A stretch of DNA of 64,000 nucleotides from JBICHN01 sp043101845. Its GTDB lineage: Bacteria; Planctomycetota; Phycisphaerae; Phycisphaerales; UBA5793. Below the pieces are notes generated by a model. That model was not told where the DNA came from. It was given only the letters and a program-made list of their open reading frames with translations, and searched no databases. A program made the translations under genes and the position numbers. The stretch lies in the NCBI GenBank assembly GCA_043101845.1, contig JBICHN010000002.1, positions 62,001 to 126,000 of the forward strand. The letters run 5' to 3'. Shown in pieces: positions 15,260-24,067 of this stretch (the stretch's first letter is position 1; each line of letters opens with the position of its first letter).

Positions 15260-18244
15260 TCAGTGATCGACTTTGTGGTCGGGCTTGGCGTGGTCCTTAT
15301 CCTCGCCCTTCTCGTCCTTGCTGGCGTCGTACTCGCCGTGATCCTTCGCATCGGCCCGGCGCGCTTTCACCATGATCTCTTCGAATCGGAACGACCCGCG
15401 GAGCGAGTCGATGTCCGGATCGTTGTCGAGATGCTCCACATTCGTCATCCCCGCGTCGACCGCCTTGTCGAGCCAGTCGAGGGCCGCGTCTCGATCGCCG
15501 GAGACGGCGTAGCTGCACGCGATGTTGTACTTCGCGATGTGCGGCATGAATCCGAGTTCGCCCTGACGCTCGAACGCGTGAATCGCCTGCTCAATATCAC
15601 CGAGCCGGAGATGCGCCCATCCGAGCCCGAGGTAGTACTGACCGTTCGACGGCTCGCGCTTGACGAGTCTTTCATTGCGGGCGCGGAGATGATCCCAATG
15701 GGCGACCCCAAACATCTCGAGCACATTCTCGTCCGCGGCGCGGTCGGAGATCTGCTTGAACCGCTTGTCCGAGCGGAGCGCGGCGAGATCCGCGTCGTCG
15801 CGCATGTGGTCAGCGTTCGTCCATCCGGCGTCGACCGCGCGGTCGAGGTAGGCGAGGCCGCCCTCGACATCTCCCTTCTTCGCGCGACAACACGCGATGT
15901 TGTACAGCGAATCGGCCGCGTTGTAGTCGCGCTCGATCGCCTGCATGAAGGAGGCTTCCGCCGATGCATAGTCGCCGAGGTAGAACTGCGCGACGCCGGC
16001 GTGGTACGCGGATTTCCCTGCGGTCGGATCGGACTTGGCGCACTGCCCGAAGAGTTCGGCCGCCTTCTCGTAGTCACCGTGTTCCAGCGCCTTCTGCGCC
16101 TTCGCGTCCATCTCGGCGCCCACGACGAGTCGTCGGGTGATCTCGGCGAAGCGCGGCTCATGTCGGATCGTGTCGAGGTCGGAATCGTCCTTGAGCAGGT
16201 CGACGCGCATGAATCCATTCTGGATCGAGCGCTCGAGATACGAGAGCGCCGCTTCCTTCGAACCGGCGCGTGACTCGACGCACGCGAGGTTGTAGAGCGC
16301 CTTTCCGCGATCGTGGTTGAGTTCACTCTGCCGGCTGAACGCCTCGCGGGCGGTGTGAAGATTGCCCTCGACGATGCTCGCGTACCCGAGCCAGTGGTAA
16401 GCTTCGCCGTACTCAGGCGCCTGTTCGATCACGGCGGTGGCGCGCTGCGCGACTTCCGGCCAGTCCTGGTCGCCGACGGCTTTCATCATGGCCTGCACTC
16501 GTTCACCGGTCTCGCCCGCCTCGTCGCACACGCTTTCGAATCGCGCGTCTTTGCGGAGGCGGTTCAGGTCCTCGTCCTTCTCGAGGAGTTCGGCGTCATG
16601 GAAGCCGTGCCGCAACGCGGTCTCGAATCGACCGAACGCTTCATCATTCCGGCTTTCCATCGCCGCGAGGCATGCGAGGTTGTACATGGCGATGTCGGGA
16701 CGATGGCCAAGTTCAGCCTGTCGCTGAAACGAGGCCCGCGCGCCCTCGAGATCGCCCGATCGTGCGAGCGCCATTCCAAGCCGGTGTTGCGCATACCCGT
16801 CGTCGTGTCGCGCGGACGCGACGATCGCATAGGCCCGGGCCGCGTCGGACCAGTCCCCCGATTCGAAGAATCGGTTCGCATGACGCTCGGCCTGGGCGCA
16901 CTCAATCTTCGCCCGCAACGACTTGTCGACTTCCGCGTCGATCCGGTAGTCGTGGTACGGCTCGACGGTCAGGCGCGACCCCTCCTGATACGCGCCTCCC
17001 GCCCAACTCGGCCAGAGAACCGCAGCGACGAGCAGAGAGCCAAGAGCCAGCATCGGCGACAACTTACAGTGGGGGCGTTCGCGCGCGATCATCACCAATC
17101 TCCTTTCGAACTGACGACGGGAGGAATCGCCCATGCTCAACGCGGGCGCCGGCGTCGGCCCGGGGGCGAGACGCTGCGACATCCGCTCCACGACCGAGAC
17201 GAGCGCCTCGGCGTAGGCGCGACGGTCCTGAGGCAGGACGGAGAGCACCCAGGCGTCGCACGCAAGATCCGCGTAATGACGCAGTCGGGCGCGAGCGATC
17301 CAGAGAACCGGATTCCACCAGAAAATCGCAAGTGCGACGAGCTCAATCCACGCGATCCAATGGTCGCGACGACGAATGTGCGCCAACTCGTGCGCAACGA
17401 TGCTGCGCTGCCCGGGCTCGTCCGCGTCGATCGAATCCGGGTCCGGCCAGAGAAGCGTTGGACGCCCGACGCCCCACACGAGTGGCGATTCGAGGCCACG
17501 CCATTCCCGGACGCGCGGCGGACGCACGCCCAACTCCCGGGCGACTCGGCGCACGAGTCGAACGATCTCGGGTGATCCGTCCGACGCGGCTTGAACAAGT
17601 CGATCAAAGCGGGAAAGGCGACGCCCCTGCACCGCCATGGTGATGAGCGAGCCGAGCATCCAGACCCAGACGAAGAGCCATGGCGCGAGACTCGACGCGG
17701 CCGTCGATCCGATCGGCGCAGGCGGGTTCGCGATCGCCGGTCCAAGCAGCGCCGCGCGGTCCCTCGAGGCGTCGGGGCGTTCCATGTACGCCATCGATTC
17801 TTCGGACGGCTCCTCTTTCTTCTTCTCAGCATCCATCTTCTCAGTGTCGCGAGAAGACGCGGACCACTCGTCCGATGGAGCGCTCGAATCGGCGCGGACG
17901 GACGCCGGCCCAGCCGGGGCGGGCAAGGCCGGCGCCGCCGTGCCGTGACGGAAAGGCATGACGGAGTCGAGATTGGATGTGTCGCGTCCCTCGTCCTCGC
18001 TGATTCGCGCTTGGAACGCGATCCAACTCTCGTCCAGGCGCAATGACGCGTACTCTGCGGCGTCACGAACGGCCGTCGGCGGCCAGTGCGGCGTGGAAAT
18101 CGGCGGCGCGACGAGGCGGACAAGTACGAGCAGCCAGAGCAGGTGACACACCGCTGGCCGGTCGCGAAAGACGCGGCAGGCGCCGGCGACCACGATCGCG
18201 AGCAGGGCCGCCATCACCGTGTTTTCAATCGCCCAGGTCAACAT
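15260..18244 (-). CDS. M56 (BlaR1/MecR1-like) membrane metallopeptidase with four tandem TPR modules
   Basis: The 994-residue protein has two membrane helices at the start, a long polar Ala/Glu-rich loop (about 100-165), another helix (about 187-205), and a zinc peptidase motif HELAH at about 285-289. A helix pair and a terminal helix near 405-425 follow. In BlaR1 this domain senses a signal and cleaves the BlaI repressor. In place of a penicillin-binding sensor, the C-terminal 560 residues hold four related modules of about 125-140 residues, each with TPR helices, a YN(L/I)AC line and an ending like DxDLxxLRxDxRF. They presumably bind a protein. The BlaI-type gene lies 56 bases upstream on the same strand, so both form one regulatory operon. 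Confidence 0.9.
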   Translation of the reverse strand: MLTWAIENTVMAALLAIVVAGACRVFRDRPAVCHLLWLLVLVRLVAPPISTPHWPPTAVRDAAEYASLRLDESWIAFQARISEDEGRDTSNLDSVMPFRHGTAAPALPAPAGPASVRADSSAPSDEWSASSRDTEKMDAEKKKEEPSEESMAYMERPDASRDRAALLGPAIANPPAPIGSTAASSLAPWLFVWVWMLGSLITMAVQGRRLSRFDRLVQAASDGSPEIVRLVRRVARELGVRPPRVREWRGLESPLVWGVGRPTLLWPDPDSIDADEPGQRSIVAHELAHIRRRDHWIAWIELVALAIFWWNPVLWIARARLRHYADLACDAWVLSVLPQDRRAYAEALVSVVERMSQRLAPGPTPAPALSMGDSSRRQFERRLVMIARERPHCKLSPMLALGSLLVAAVLWPSWAGGAYQEGSRLTVEPYHDYRIDAEVDKSLRAKIECAQAERHANRFFESGDWSDAARAYAIVASARHDDGYAQHRLGMALARSGDLEGARASFQRQAELGHRPDIAMYNLACLAAMESRNDEAFGRFETALRHGFHDAELLEKDEDLNRLRKDARFESVCDEAGETGERVQAMMKAVGDQDWPEVAQRATAVIEQAPEYGEAYHWLGYASIVEGNLHTAREAFSRQSELNHDRGKALYNLACVESRAGSKEAALSYLERSIQNGFMRVDLLKDDSDLDTIRHEPRFAEITRRLVVGAEMDAKAQKALEHGDYEKAAELFGQCAKSDPTAGKSAYHAGVAQFYLGDYASAEASFMQAIERDYNAADSLYNIACCRAKKGDVEGGLAYLDRAVDAGWTNADHMRDDADLAALRSDKRFKQISDRAADENVLEMFGVAHWDHLRARNERLVKREPSNGQYYLGLGWAHLRLGDIEQAIHAFERQGELGFMPHIAKYNIACSYAVSGDRDAALDWLDKAVDAGMTNVEHLDNDPDIDSLRGSFRFEEIMVKARRADAKDHGEYDASKDEKGEDKDHAKPDHKVDH

Positions 18245-18300
18245 GGGGTCCCTCGTCCTTTCCGCGCGTCAACGGCCACCGGCGCCGCGACGCTTCGCGT

Positions 18301-18756
18301 TCACTTCCGGCGTTCATCCCGCCGCCGCGATCGCTTCGAAGCGGCGTCGTGCTCAGTCGGGTCCGAGGTTTCCTCCGACTCCATCTGATTGAGCAGGTCG
18401 CGGAACGCTTCGATCTCGTCCGGTCCGAACTTTCGCTTCTGTACGAGCGACAGCACGAGCGGCGAGACCGCGCCGTCGCACACCCGATCGACGAGTTCGT
18501 CGATCCGGGCGCCGACGAGATCTCTCCGCGAGACCAGCGCCCGAAACTGGTGGGCCCGTCCGCTCTTGTCGCTCGTCACATAGCCCTTTTCTTCGAGTCG
18601 CTGAAGCAGCGTCTGGACCGTCGTGTACGCCCACGACTTGCCCTGAACGCGAAGCGCTTCGAGGAGCTCGCGGACCGTCGCCCGCTCAAGCGTCCATAAC
18701 GCCTTCAGCGTCTCGAGTTCGGCGTCGCTGATGTTCGGTCGATCGGGGTTGGTCAC
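18301..18756 (-). CDS. BlaI/MecI-family transcriptional repressor
   Basis: The 151-residue protein starts at GTG with GGAGAG upstream. It has the winged-helix pattern of BlaI: ISDAELETLKALWTLERATVRELLEAL, then WAYTTVQTLLQRLEEKGYVTSDKSGRAHQF (split here by description), followed by a dimerisation helix region ending near 120 and a charged tail. BlaI proteins bind as dimers to TACA/TGTA-type operators and are cut by M56 peptidases. The M56-TPR gene is directly downstream, so a signal-dependent cleavage circuit is likely. Its own promoter region holds an inverted repeat at 18806-18838, suggesting autoregulation. Confidence 0.92.
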   Translation of the reverse strand: MTNPDRPNISDAELETLKALWTLERATVRELLEALRVQGKSWAYTTVQTLLQRLEEKGYVTSDKSGRAHQFRALVSRRDLVGARIDELVDRVCDGAVSPLVLSLVQKRKFGPDEIEAFRDLLNQMESEETSDPTEHDAASKRSRRRDERRK

Positions 18757-18805
18757 GGCGGCTCTCCATGGCGCGGGCCGAGGTCAATGTACCGCCTCCT
18801 ACGGA

Positions 18806-18838
18806 TTGTGGTAGAGCGAATCCGCGAAATTACTACAA
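18806..18838. promoter_or_regulatory. Candidate BlaI-type operator (spaced inverted repeat)
   Basis: TTGTGGTA at 18806-18813 and TACTACAA at 18831-18838 are near-perfect inverted half-sites upstream of the BlaI-like gene. TACTACA/TGTAGTA resembles known BlaI/MecI half-sites, but the 17-base spacing is wider than in the classical palindromic operators. It is also about 200 bases upstream of the next plus-strand gene. Confidence 0.45.
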
Positions 18839-19037
18839 AATGTCGGAGAAGGTCCGGATTCGTGAGGACGACCCAGACCGCACAGACGGCCCGATCCGAG
18901 GCGACGCCGCTCGAGCGGTTGTCGGTTCGGACGGAGCCGGTCGATGAAGGGCGGGAGCGATGGGGCCGTTGGGGCGAGGCGCCCGGGCGGACCGCCCTCG
19001 TCCAACCTTTCACCCGCATCGACAAGGGGGATGGACC

Positions 19038-20111
19038 ATGAAAGGCGCACTGTTCCGTTGGGGCGCCATGGCGCTCGGCTTGTTCCTCATGTACCAGAGC
19101 GTCAAGACCTGGTGGAACCACACGCCGCTCGACGACACGCCCGACACGGTCACGATCGACGAATTGAGTCGGGCCGCGTCGTCCCTTACGCCTCGCTATG
19201 TCTCGGTGCACGCGTCGCTGGACACCGACCATCGGGTCTATCGCACGGGAATGAGTCGGCCGGCCTACTCCACGATTCCACCGGATGTCGTCGTCGACCT
19301 CTCCGCGCCGGACGCCCCGTCGCTCAACGATCTGGACGAACTCGTCGGGGCGCTGGTCTCGATCGATTCAACCGTCAACCCGATGGCGACCGGGTACATT
19401 GAGACCGTCGAGGTGTACGAAGGCGAATCGATCGAAGAAGGGCGCGTGACCGCGCAGAAGTACCTCGGCCCAATCATCGGCGGTGACAATCGCCTCTTCG
19501 CGATTTCCCCGACCTACTCGGGGAACGGCGAAGATCAGGCGGTCGCGTGGATGTCCACCGGATCAATGCGTGGTCGGCTGAGCCGATTCAATGACCTCTC
19601 CTCGAACGCGTCGAATGTGGGCGAGAGCCCCGGCACGATTGCGAACTGGGTGCGCGAATGGGGATGTCCGATCAATCCTTCCGACGCGTATGTCATCGTG
19701 ACGGAGAACCAAGAGGCGAAGTCTCCTTCGACCTGGTTCACTCCGGTCGCCGGGTCGAACTTCACCACCTGGGTGGAGGTCACGGCGTCCCGGGAGAACG
19801 AGATTCGGTCGAGCGGAGTCATCACGGGCATCGTCAAGTCATGGGACGGCTCTCGAGTTGAAGGATGGGGCGAGGCGCTCGGCGTATCGCTCCCCGGACA
19901 GGTCGCGACGATCACGGATGAGACCGCCGCGCAGTACAACGCCGGCATGGCCGCCATGTTCAAGGGTGGGTTCATGTTCGGCCTGTTCTGCTTCGCCTTC
20001 GGAGCCGGAACCACATTCCTTCTGCACAAGATCCGCGGGCACAACAAGCGGAAGACGCAGGAGGCGTTCGGCGCCGCCTACGGCGTGAACGACTACCGCA
20101 ACGCCGCCTGA
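19038..20111 (+). CDS. Membrane-anchored protein of unknown function, two membrane segments
   Basis: The 357-residue protein has an N-terminal membrane helix (LFRWGAMALGLFLMYQSV) and a C-terminal one (about residues 310-330, FKGGFMFGLFCFAFGAGTTF), followed by a short basic tail with HKIRGHNKRK. The 280-residue domain between them is probably outside the cytoplasm and is rich in beta-strand-like Thr/Val/Ser segments. The layout resembles TMEM43-like or E3-ligase-GIDE-like two-helix proteins, but I cannot assign a family. The ATG at 19038 follows AAGGGGG; the frame is open further upstream without a signal. A strong terminator follows 25 bases after the stop codon. Confidence 0.75.
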   Translation: MKGALFRWGAMALGLFLMYQSVKTWWNHTPLDDTPDTVTIDELSRAASSLTPRYVSVHASLDTDHRVYRTGMSRPAYSTIPPDVVVDLSAPDAPSLNDLDELVGALVSIDSTVNPMATGYIETVEVYEGESIEEGRVTAQKYLGPIIGGDNRLFAISPTYSGNGEDQAVAWMSTGSMRGRLSRFNDLSSNASNVGESPGTIANWVREWGCPINPSDAYVIVTENQEAKSPSTWFTPVAGSNFTTWVEVTASRENEIRSSGVITGIVKSWDGSRVEGWGEALGVSLPGQVATITDETAAQYNAGMAAMFKGGFMFGLFCFAFGAGTTFLLHKIRGHNKRKTQEAFGAAYGVNDYRNAA

Positions 20112-20135
20112 TTCAACATTGGTTGATAAAGCAAG

Positions 20136-20180
20136 ACGACGCCGCGCTTCCCCAGGGGAGACGCGGCGTCGTTCCGTTTT
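20136..20180 (+). terminator. Intrinsic terminator with T-rich tail
   Basis: ACGACGCCGCG (20136-20146) pairs with CGCGGCGTCGT (20162-20172). Inside it TCCCC and GGGGA also pair, giving a long stem, and CCGTTTTCG follows. It lies 25 bases after the two-helix membrane protein gene and before the next gene's start. Confidence 0.85.
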
Positions 20181-20250
20181 CGCACCACCATTCTCCCCTC
20201 CGTTCGATATCATTCCGGTTGGCTGCCGCATGCGATGGGAGGAGCCGGCC

Positions 20251-21519
20251 GTGACCTCTGGATCATTGCGTCGCGCCACTTATGGCGCGCTGAGCAGCGC
20301 CTGTCTGACCTGGTTGAGTGTCTCGGTCGCAGGACAGCCGAAGGCGCCTCCCCTGCCCGACGAGGCGTTCGGCCCCGGAGTCGTGGCGGTCGCCGCGTTC
20401 GATATCCGCGCTGTCGAATCGGAGTCGTTTCGAATCGCGCTCGATCAGTCGATGGGTGAGTCGCTCGCCCGTTATCGAGGGTTCTTCGATGAACTGCTTG
20501 AGGTTCGGGAAGAGATTGACGCGGCGCGAGGTGTCGCCGTGGTCTGGCGATTCGTGCACCCGGAGGACAAACTTCTCTTTTCGTCGGCGCGGCCTGCGAT
20601 CGCGGTCGGCCCGGAGAGCGACGAAGAGGCGCTTCGGGCTCTTCTCGCCGAGCGAGAGGAGCTCGATCCGATCCGCATGGGCGACTGGCTGTTGTCGGGT
20701 GTGCATCCCGACCCCCTTCAGGTTCGACTGAATCCTCAACGCGTCACGATGTTTCGAGAGGCCCTTGAATGGGGCGCCGGCCGTCCGTTTGTCCTCGTCG
20801 CCGTGCCGCCACAGGACTCGGAAGATCCGCCGATCGATGTCGTGGCGGACACGGGTGACATCTTCACCATCGAGATGGACCGCGCGCAATGGGTTGCGGT
20901 CTGGATTCACCCCGGGCCGCCGATCGACGCGGGCGCCGCGGTAAAGGCGCGGAACATCGAAGGCGCCGAACGACTCAAGGCGGCGTACGACGAGATGAAG
21001 GCGGCCTACGAGGCGACCCGCGAGCAGTTTCCCGTGACGAACGATCGCGCGCGGCTGACTGAACTCTTCTTTCGCGCGACGCGCGTTTCTCAGGAGGGGC
21101 CGTTCGTCTTCGTGTCCATTGATCCCTCGCGCACCACGGAGATCGCGCTTCTCGTGGCGCCCGCTGTGGGTGAAGCCCGGCAGAACGCGAAGCGAATGCA
21201 ACTGATGGTCAACATGCGCGTCGCCTGTCAGGCGCTGCACCTGCACATGATGGAGCACGGCGACTGGCCGAAGTCACTCGACGAACTCGTGGCGAATGGA
21301 TACCTCGACGATCTGTCAGACCTCCAGCGTCATCCGCTGACCGGAGCGACGACCGCGTTCATTTACCAGCGCCCGGACCGATTGTTCCGTGATATGGAAG
21401 ATCCTTCGTCGGTGGGCGTGCTCTTCGAAGTGGCGAACGGTGAGATCAAGCCCGGGGGCGCCGTGGCCTACGCCGATGGCCATGTCGGGTACTCGGATCC
21501 GCCCAAGGAAGATCCCTAG
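20251..21519 (+). CDS. Exported protein with pseudopilin-tail-like C-terminus (YADGHV)
   Basis: I chose the GTG at 20251 because GGGAGGAG stands six bases before it and a signal peptide follows (basic start, then a Leu/Ser/Ala run ending in VAGQ). The product is 422 residues. Residues up to about 300 contain PFVLVAVPP-like and FVFVSIDPS-like strands of no known family. The last 90 residues resemble the globular end of type II pseudopilins and DUF1559-like planctomycete proteins: VACQALHLHMMEHGDWPKSLDELV, YLDDL, RHPLTG and a final GGAVAYADGHVGYSD. The usual N-terminal pilin helix is absent. Function unknown. The stop overlaps the end of the convergent LigD-type polymerase gene by four bases. 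Confidence 0.75.
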   Translation: MTSGSLRRATYGALSSACLTWLSVSVAGQPKAPPLPDEAFGPGVVAVAAFDIRAVESESFRIALDQSMGESLARYRGFFDELLEVREEIDAARGVAVVWRFVHPEDKLLFSSARPAIAVGPESDEEALRALLAEREELDPIRMGDWLLSGVHPDPLQVRLNPQRVTMFREALEWGAGRPFVLVAVPPQDSEDPPIDVVADTGDIFTIEMDRAQWVAVWIHPGPPIDAGAAVKARNIEGAERLKAAYDEMKAAYEATREQFPVTNDRARLTELFFRATRVSQEGPFVFVSIDPSRTTEIALLVAPAVGEARQNAKRMQLMVNMRVACQALHLHMMEHGDWPKSLDELVANGYLDDLSDLQRHPLTGATTAFIYQRPDRLFRDMEDPSSVGVLFEVANGEIKPGGAVAYADGHVGYSDPPKEDP

Positions 21520-22421
21520 TCCGTCTCGCCGGGCCAGTGACGCTCCGCCGGAAGCTTCCGCGCCCGCCGATTGATCGATCGCCACGGATCGCCGTCGATC
21601 GCATCGAGACGCTGAAACAGATTCCTGATCGTGAACTGGTCCGGTCGTAATCGACTCCGGCCCACTTCCTCCCATTCGAGCGGGGTCGCGACCGGCGCCC
21701 CAGGCTTTGCGCGCACCGCGTACGGCGCCACGCCCGTCTGCGCCCAGGCGTTTCGGTTCGTGTCGAGAAAGACCCGGTCGCCTCGTTTGGCTTTTCGATG
21801 TTCGACGGTGAACTCGTCCGCATGGTCCCGGGCCATCGCCCCCGCGACGCGACGGGCAAAGGCTCGAACGGCGTCGAAGTCCGCGTCGGGACGGATCGGG
21901 GTAACCACATGGAGCCCTCGTGATCCGGTTGTCATGACGAACGGCGCGAGTTTGAGTGATTCGAGTCGCTCACGCAGAATCTGCGCTCCTCGACGCACGA
22001 CGCCGAAATCATCCCCCGATGGATCCAGATCGAAGATGATTCGATCCGGCTGGTTGAGATGATCGACTCGACTCAGCCAGGTGTGCGGCGTGATCGTTCC
22101 CTGATTCGCGAGATACACGAGATCCGCTGCTCTTTTCGCGAGAACATGATCAACCGTTCCGCCCTCCTTCTTGACGGTGACCGACTCGAGCCAGTCGGGG
22201 AAGTGCGCGGAGCGATTCTTCTGGTAGAAGCCATCGGCCTCTATTCCGTCGGGAAACCGGTGAAGCGTGAGGGGTCGATCCTTGAGGTGCGGGAGCATGA
22301 AGTCCGCGACCTTCTCGTAGTAGTCGATGAGGTCGCCCTTCGTAAGTCCGGCGCTGGGAAACAGCACCTTCGACTCATTTGAAGTCTCGACCGAGTAGCG
22401 GCCGAATCGTCGTGTGGTCAT
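21516..22421 (-). CDS. ligD: LigD-type polymerase/primase domain protein (stand-alone)
   Basis: The 301-residue protein is the archaeo-eukaryotic primase-like polymerase domain of LigD: SNESKVLFPSAGLTKGDLIDYY at the start, then HLKDRPLTLHRFPDGI, YLANQGTITPHTWLSR and the metal-binding Asp pair in IIFDLDPSGDDFG. TTGSRGLHVVTPI and a terminal LEWEEV follow. In non-homologous end joining this domain fills gaps and adds nucleotides at breaks. Here it is a separate protein. The phosphoesterase gene is immediately upstream with a four-base overlap. No ligase domain or Ku gene is in the window, so they must be elsewhere or missing. Confidence 0.93.
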   Translation of the reverse strand: MTTRRFGRYSVETSNESKVLFPSAGLTKGDLIDYYEKVADFMLPHLKDRPLTLHRFPDGIEADGFYQKNRSAHFPDWLESVTVKKEGGTVDHVLAKRAADLVYLANQGTITPHTWLSRVDHLNQPDRIIFDLDPSGDDFGVVRRGAQILRERLESLKLAPFVMTTGSRGLHVVTPIRPDADFDAVRAFARRVAGAMARDHADEFTVEHRKAKRGDRVFLDTNRNAWAQTGVAPYAVRAKPGAPVATPLEWEEVGRSRLRPDQFTIRNLFQRLDAIDGDPWRSINRRARKLPAERHWPGETD

Positions 22422-23074
22422 GATGACGGCGCCCGTTTCTCCCCGCGCGTTGCATCGGACTCCTGCTTCGCCACTTCGGCGATCGTGCGTCCGGATACGA
22501 CGGAGCGCGGCTGGGTGCTGACGGGATTGCGACGAGCGTCGGCGCCGTCATCCTTCATCTTGATGAGGAGCCATCGTTCCTTCGTCCCTCCGTCCGTGCG
22601 GATGAGCGCGTAGCCGCCCTGAAGTTTCTCGCCGTGAAGCCAGACCTCAATCTGTCCGTCCTCGAGTTGCTTCTCGAGTGAGATTTTCGGATGGTCGCCG
22701 GAGCCGTCCTTGATGTTTCGGAATTCACCCTGATCCCAGATGATCACAGTTCCACCGCCGTACTCATCCTCCGGAATGACGCCTTCGAACTCCGCGTATT
22801 CGAGCGGATGATCCTCGGTCGGCAGGGCGAGTCGCTTCACTCGGGGATCGGTCGACGGACCCTTCGGGATCACCCATGACTTGAGGGTTCCGCCGATCTC
22901 CAGACGGAAGTCGTAGTGCAGGGTCGAGGCGTCGTGCTCTTGTATGACAAAGCGCGGCCGGCCCGCCCCGCGAGACTTCCGTTTGCGATTCCGTTGGCCA
23001 TCAGCGCTCGGCTCAGGCGTTCGCGAAAAGTCCCGCTTGCGTTCGTATTCCCTCAGGGACGAGTCGCCGGCCAT
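22418..23074 (-). CDS. LigD 3'-phosphoesterase domain protein
   Basis: The 218-residue protein has a basic disordered start (about 35 residues). It then has the phosphoesterase domain of LigD: FVIQEHDASTLHYDFRLE with the two metal-ligand His residues, LKSWVIPKGPS, HPLEYAEFEGVIPEDEYG and GTVIIWDQGEF. The Arg/Lys-rich tail (about 165-218) is probably disordered. It removes 3'-phosphates or ribonucleotides so that broken ends can be extended and sealed. It overlaps the polymerase gene by four bases, so the two are co-translated and together rebuild two of LigD's three activities. Confidence 0.92.
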   Translation of the reverse strand: MAGDSSLREYERKRDFSRTPEPSADGQRNRKRKSRGAGRPRFVIQEHDASTLHYDFRLEIGGTLKSWVIPKGPSTDPRVKRLALPTEDHPLEYAEFEGVIPEDEYGGGTVIIWDQGEFRNIKDGSGDHPKISLEKQLEDGQIEVWLHGEKLQGGYALIRTDGGTKERWLLIKMKDDGADARRNPVSTQPRSVVSGRTIAEVAKQESDATRGEKRAPSS

Positions 23075-23274
23075 GGTCGAAGTCTCCCTCGTTCGTCCAC
23101 CAAGCCTAGGTGCGCCGCGCGCGTCGCTGGACGCCTTGCGATTCGCGGTTCGATGACGGTTTCAGTAGGTTCCCCCATTCGAGTCGCGACTCCATCAAAT
23201 CGAATCGTGTCCCGCCGTCTCCTTCATAAAGTCAGAGGGACGGGAACGGAGCGATGAGTCGCCGGAGATGAGAG

Positions 23275-24066
23275 ATGAGTTCGAGCGCTGCAGCGATTGA
23301 AACGGGGCTGAACGGACGAGTGTCGAGCCGCCGTGATCTTACGGATCGGTACGCGATCTTCGGCGTGCGTCCCGCCTCGGGGAGGATCGCCCCCTTCGAA
23401 CCGGGACAGTTCCTCACGGTCGGCGTTCCTGCTCGAAATGGAGAGACGATCGAGCGTCCGATCTCGATCGCCTCCTCGCCGGCGAATGCTTCCGAGTACG
23501 AACTACTCATGCGCCGGGTGGTCGACGGTTCGTTTTCGCGTGCCGCGTGGGCGCTCAAGCCCGGCGACCGCGTTCAACTCGGAGGACGCCCGCAGGGCTC
23601 ATTCACGCTGGTCGAGACTCCGCACGATCGTCACCTCATCATGGTCGCGTCAGGCGCCGGTCTCGCGCCGTACATGTCGATGCTGCGGGCGTACCGGGGA
23701 CAACAGCGCTGGTCGCGATTCATTCTCATTCACGCCGTCGAGCGTACGAATGAGCTTGCGTACCGGAAGGAACTCGAGACCATCGCGCATGATGACGAGA
23801 CCGTGGACTACCTGCCGCTCCACGGGATGAATGCGGAAGGGTCGGACTGGTCAGAGATCAATGAAGTCCTTCGCGCGCTTCTCGACGATGCGGGAGACAC
23901 GGACGGTCGAACGCTCGGATCTCCGCTCGATCCCGATCGGGTGGTGTCATTTCTGTGTGGCTCTCCCGACATGATCGACGCCGTCCGCGCCGGCATCGCG
24001 GACCGTCTCGAAATTGCCGGTGTGCAGAATCCGGAGACTCGGATCCACTTCGAGCGGTATTGGTGA
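23275..24066 (+). CDS. fpr: Ferredoxin--NADP+ reductase
   Basis: The 263-residue enzyme has the FAD-binding barrel with RPISIASSP (FAD site, near residue 62) and FEPGQFLTVGV, then the NADP-binding half with LIMVASGAGLAPYMSML near 120 and LCGSPDMID near 225. The C-terminus ends in HFERYW, with an aromatic last residue stacking on FAD, as in bacterial Fpr. It moves electrons between NADPH and ferredoxin or flavodoxin in the cytosol. The start has GGAGATGAG just upstream. It ends two bases before the convergent kinase-like gene. Confidence 0.92.
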   Translation: MSSSAAAIETGLNGRVSSRRDLTDRYAIFGVRPASGRIAPFEPGQFLTVGVPARNGETIERPISIASSPANASEYELLMRRVVDGSFSRAAWALKPGDRVQLGGRPQGSFTLVETPHDRHLIMVASGAGLAPYMSMLRAYRGQQRWSRFILIHAVERTNELAYRKELETIAHDDETVDYLPLHGMNAEGSDWSEINEVLRALLDDAGDTDGRTLGSPLDPDRVVSFLCGSPDMIDAVRAGIADRLEIAGVQNPETRIHFERYW

Positions 24067-24067
24067 A

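Noticed and set aside
15164..17575. Long plus-strand frames opposite the M56-TPR gene (369 and 420 codons)
   Set aside because: Antisense shadows of a well-supported gene; Arg/Val-rich with no domains.
15260..18756. Beta-lactam sensing bla/mec regulatory system
   Set aside because: No penicillin-binding sensor domain and no beta-lactamase gene beside it; the sensor part is TPR.
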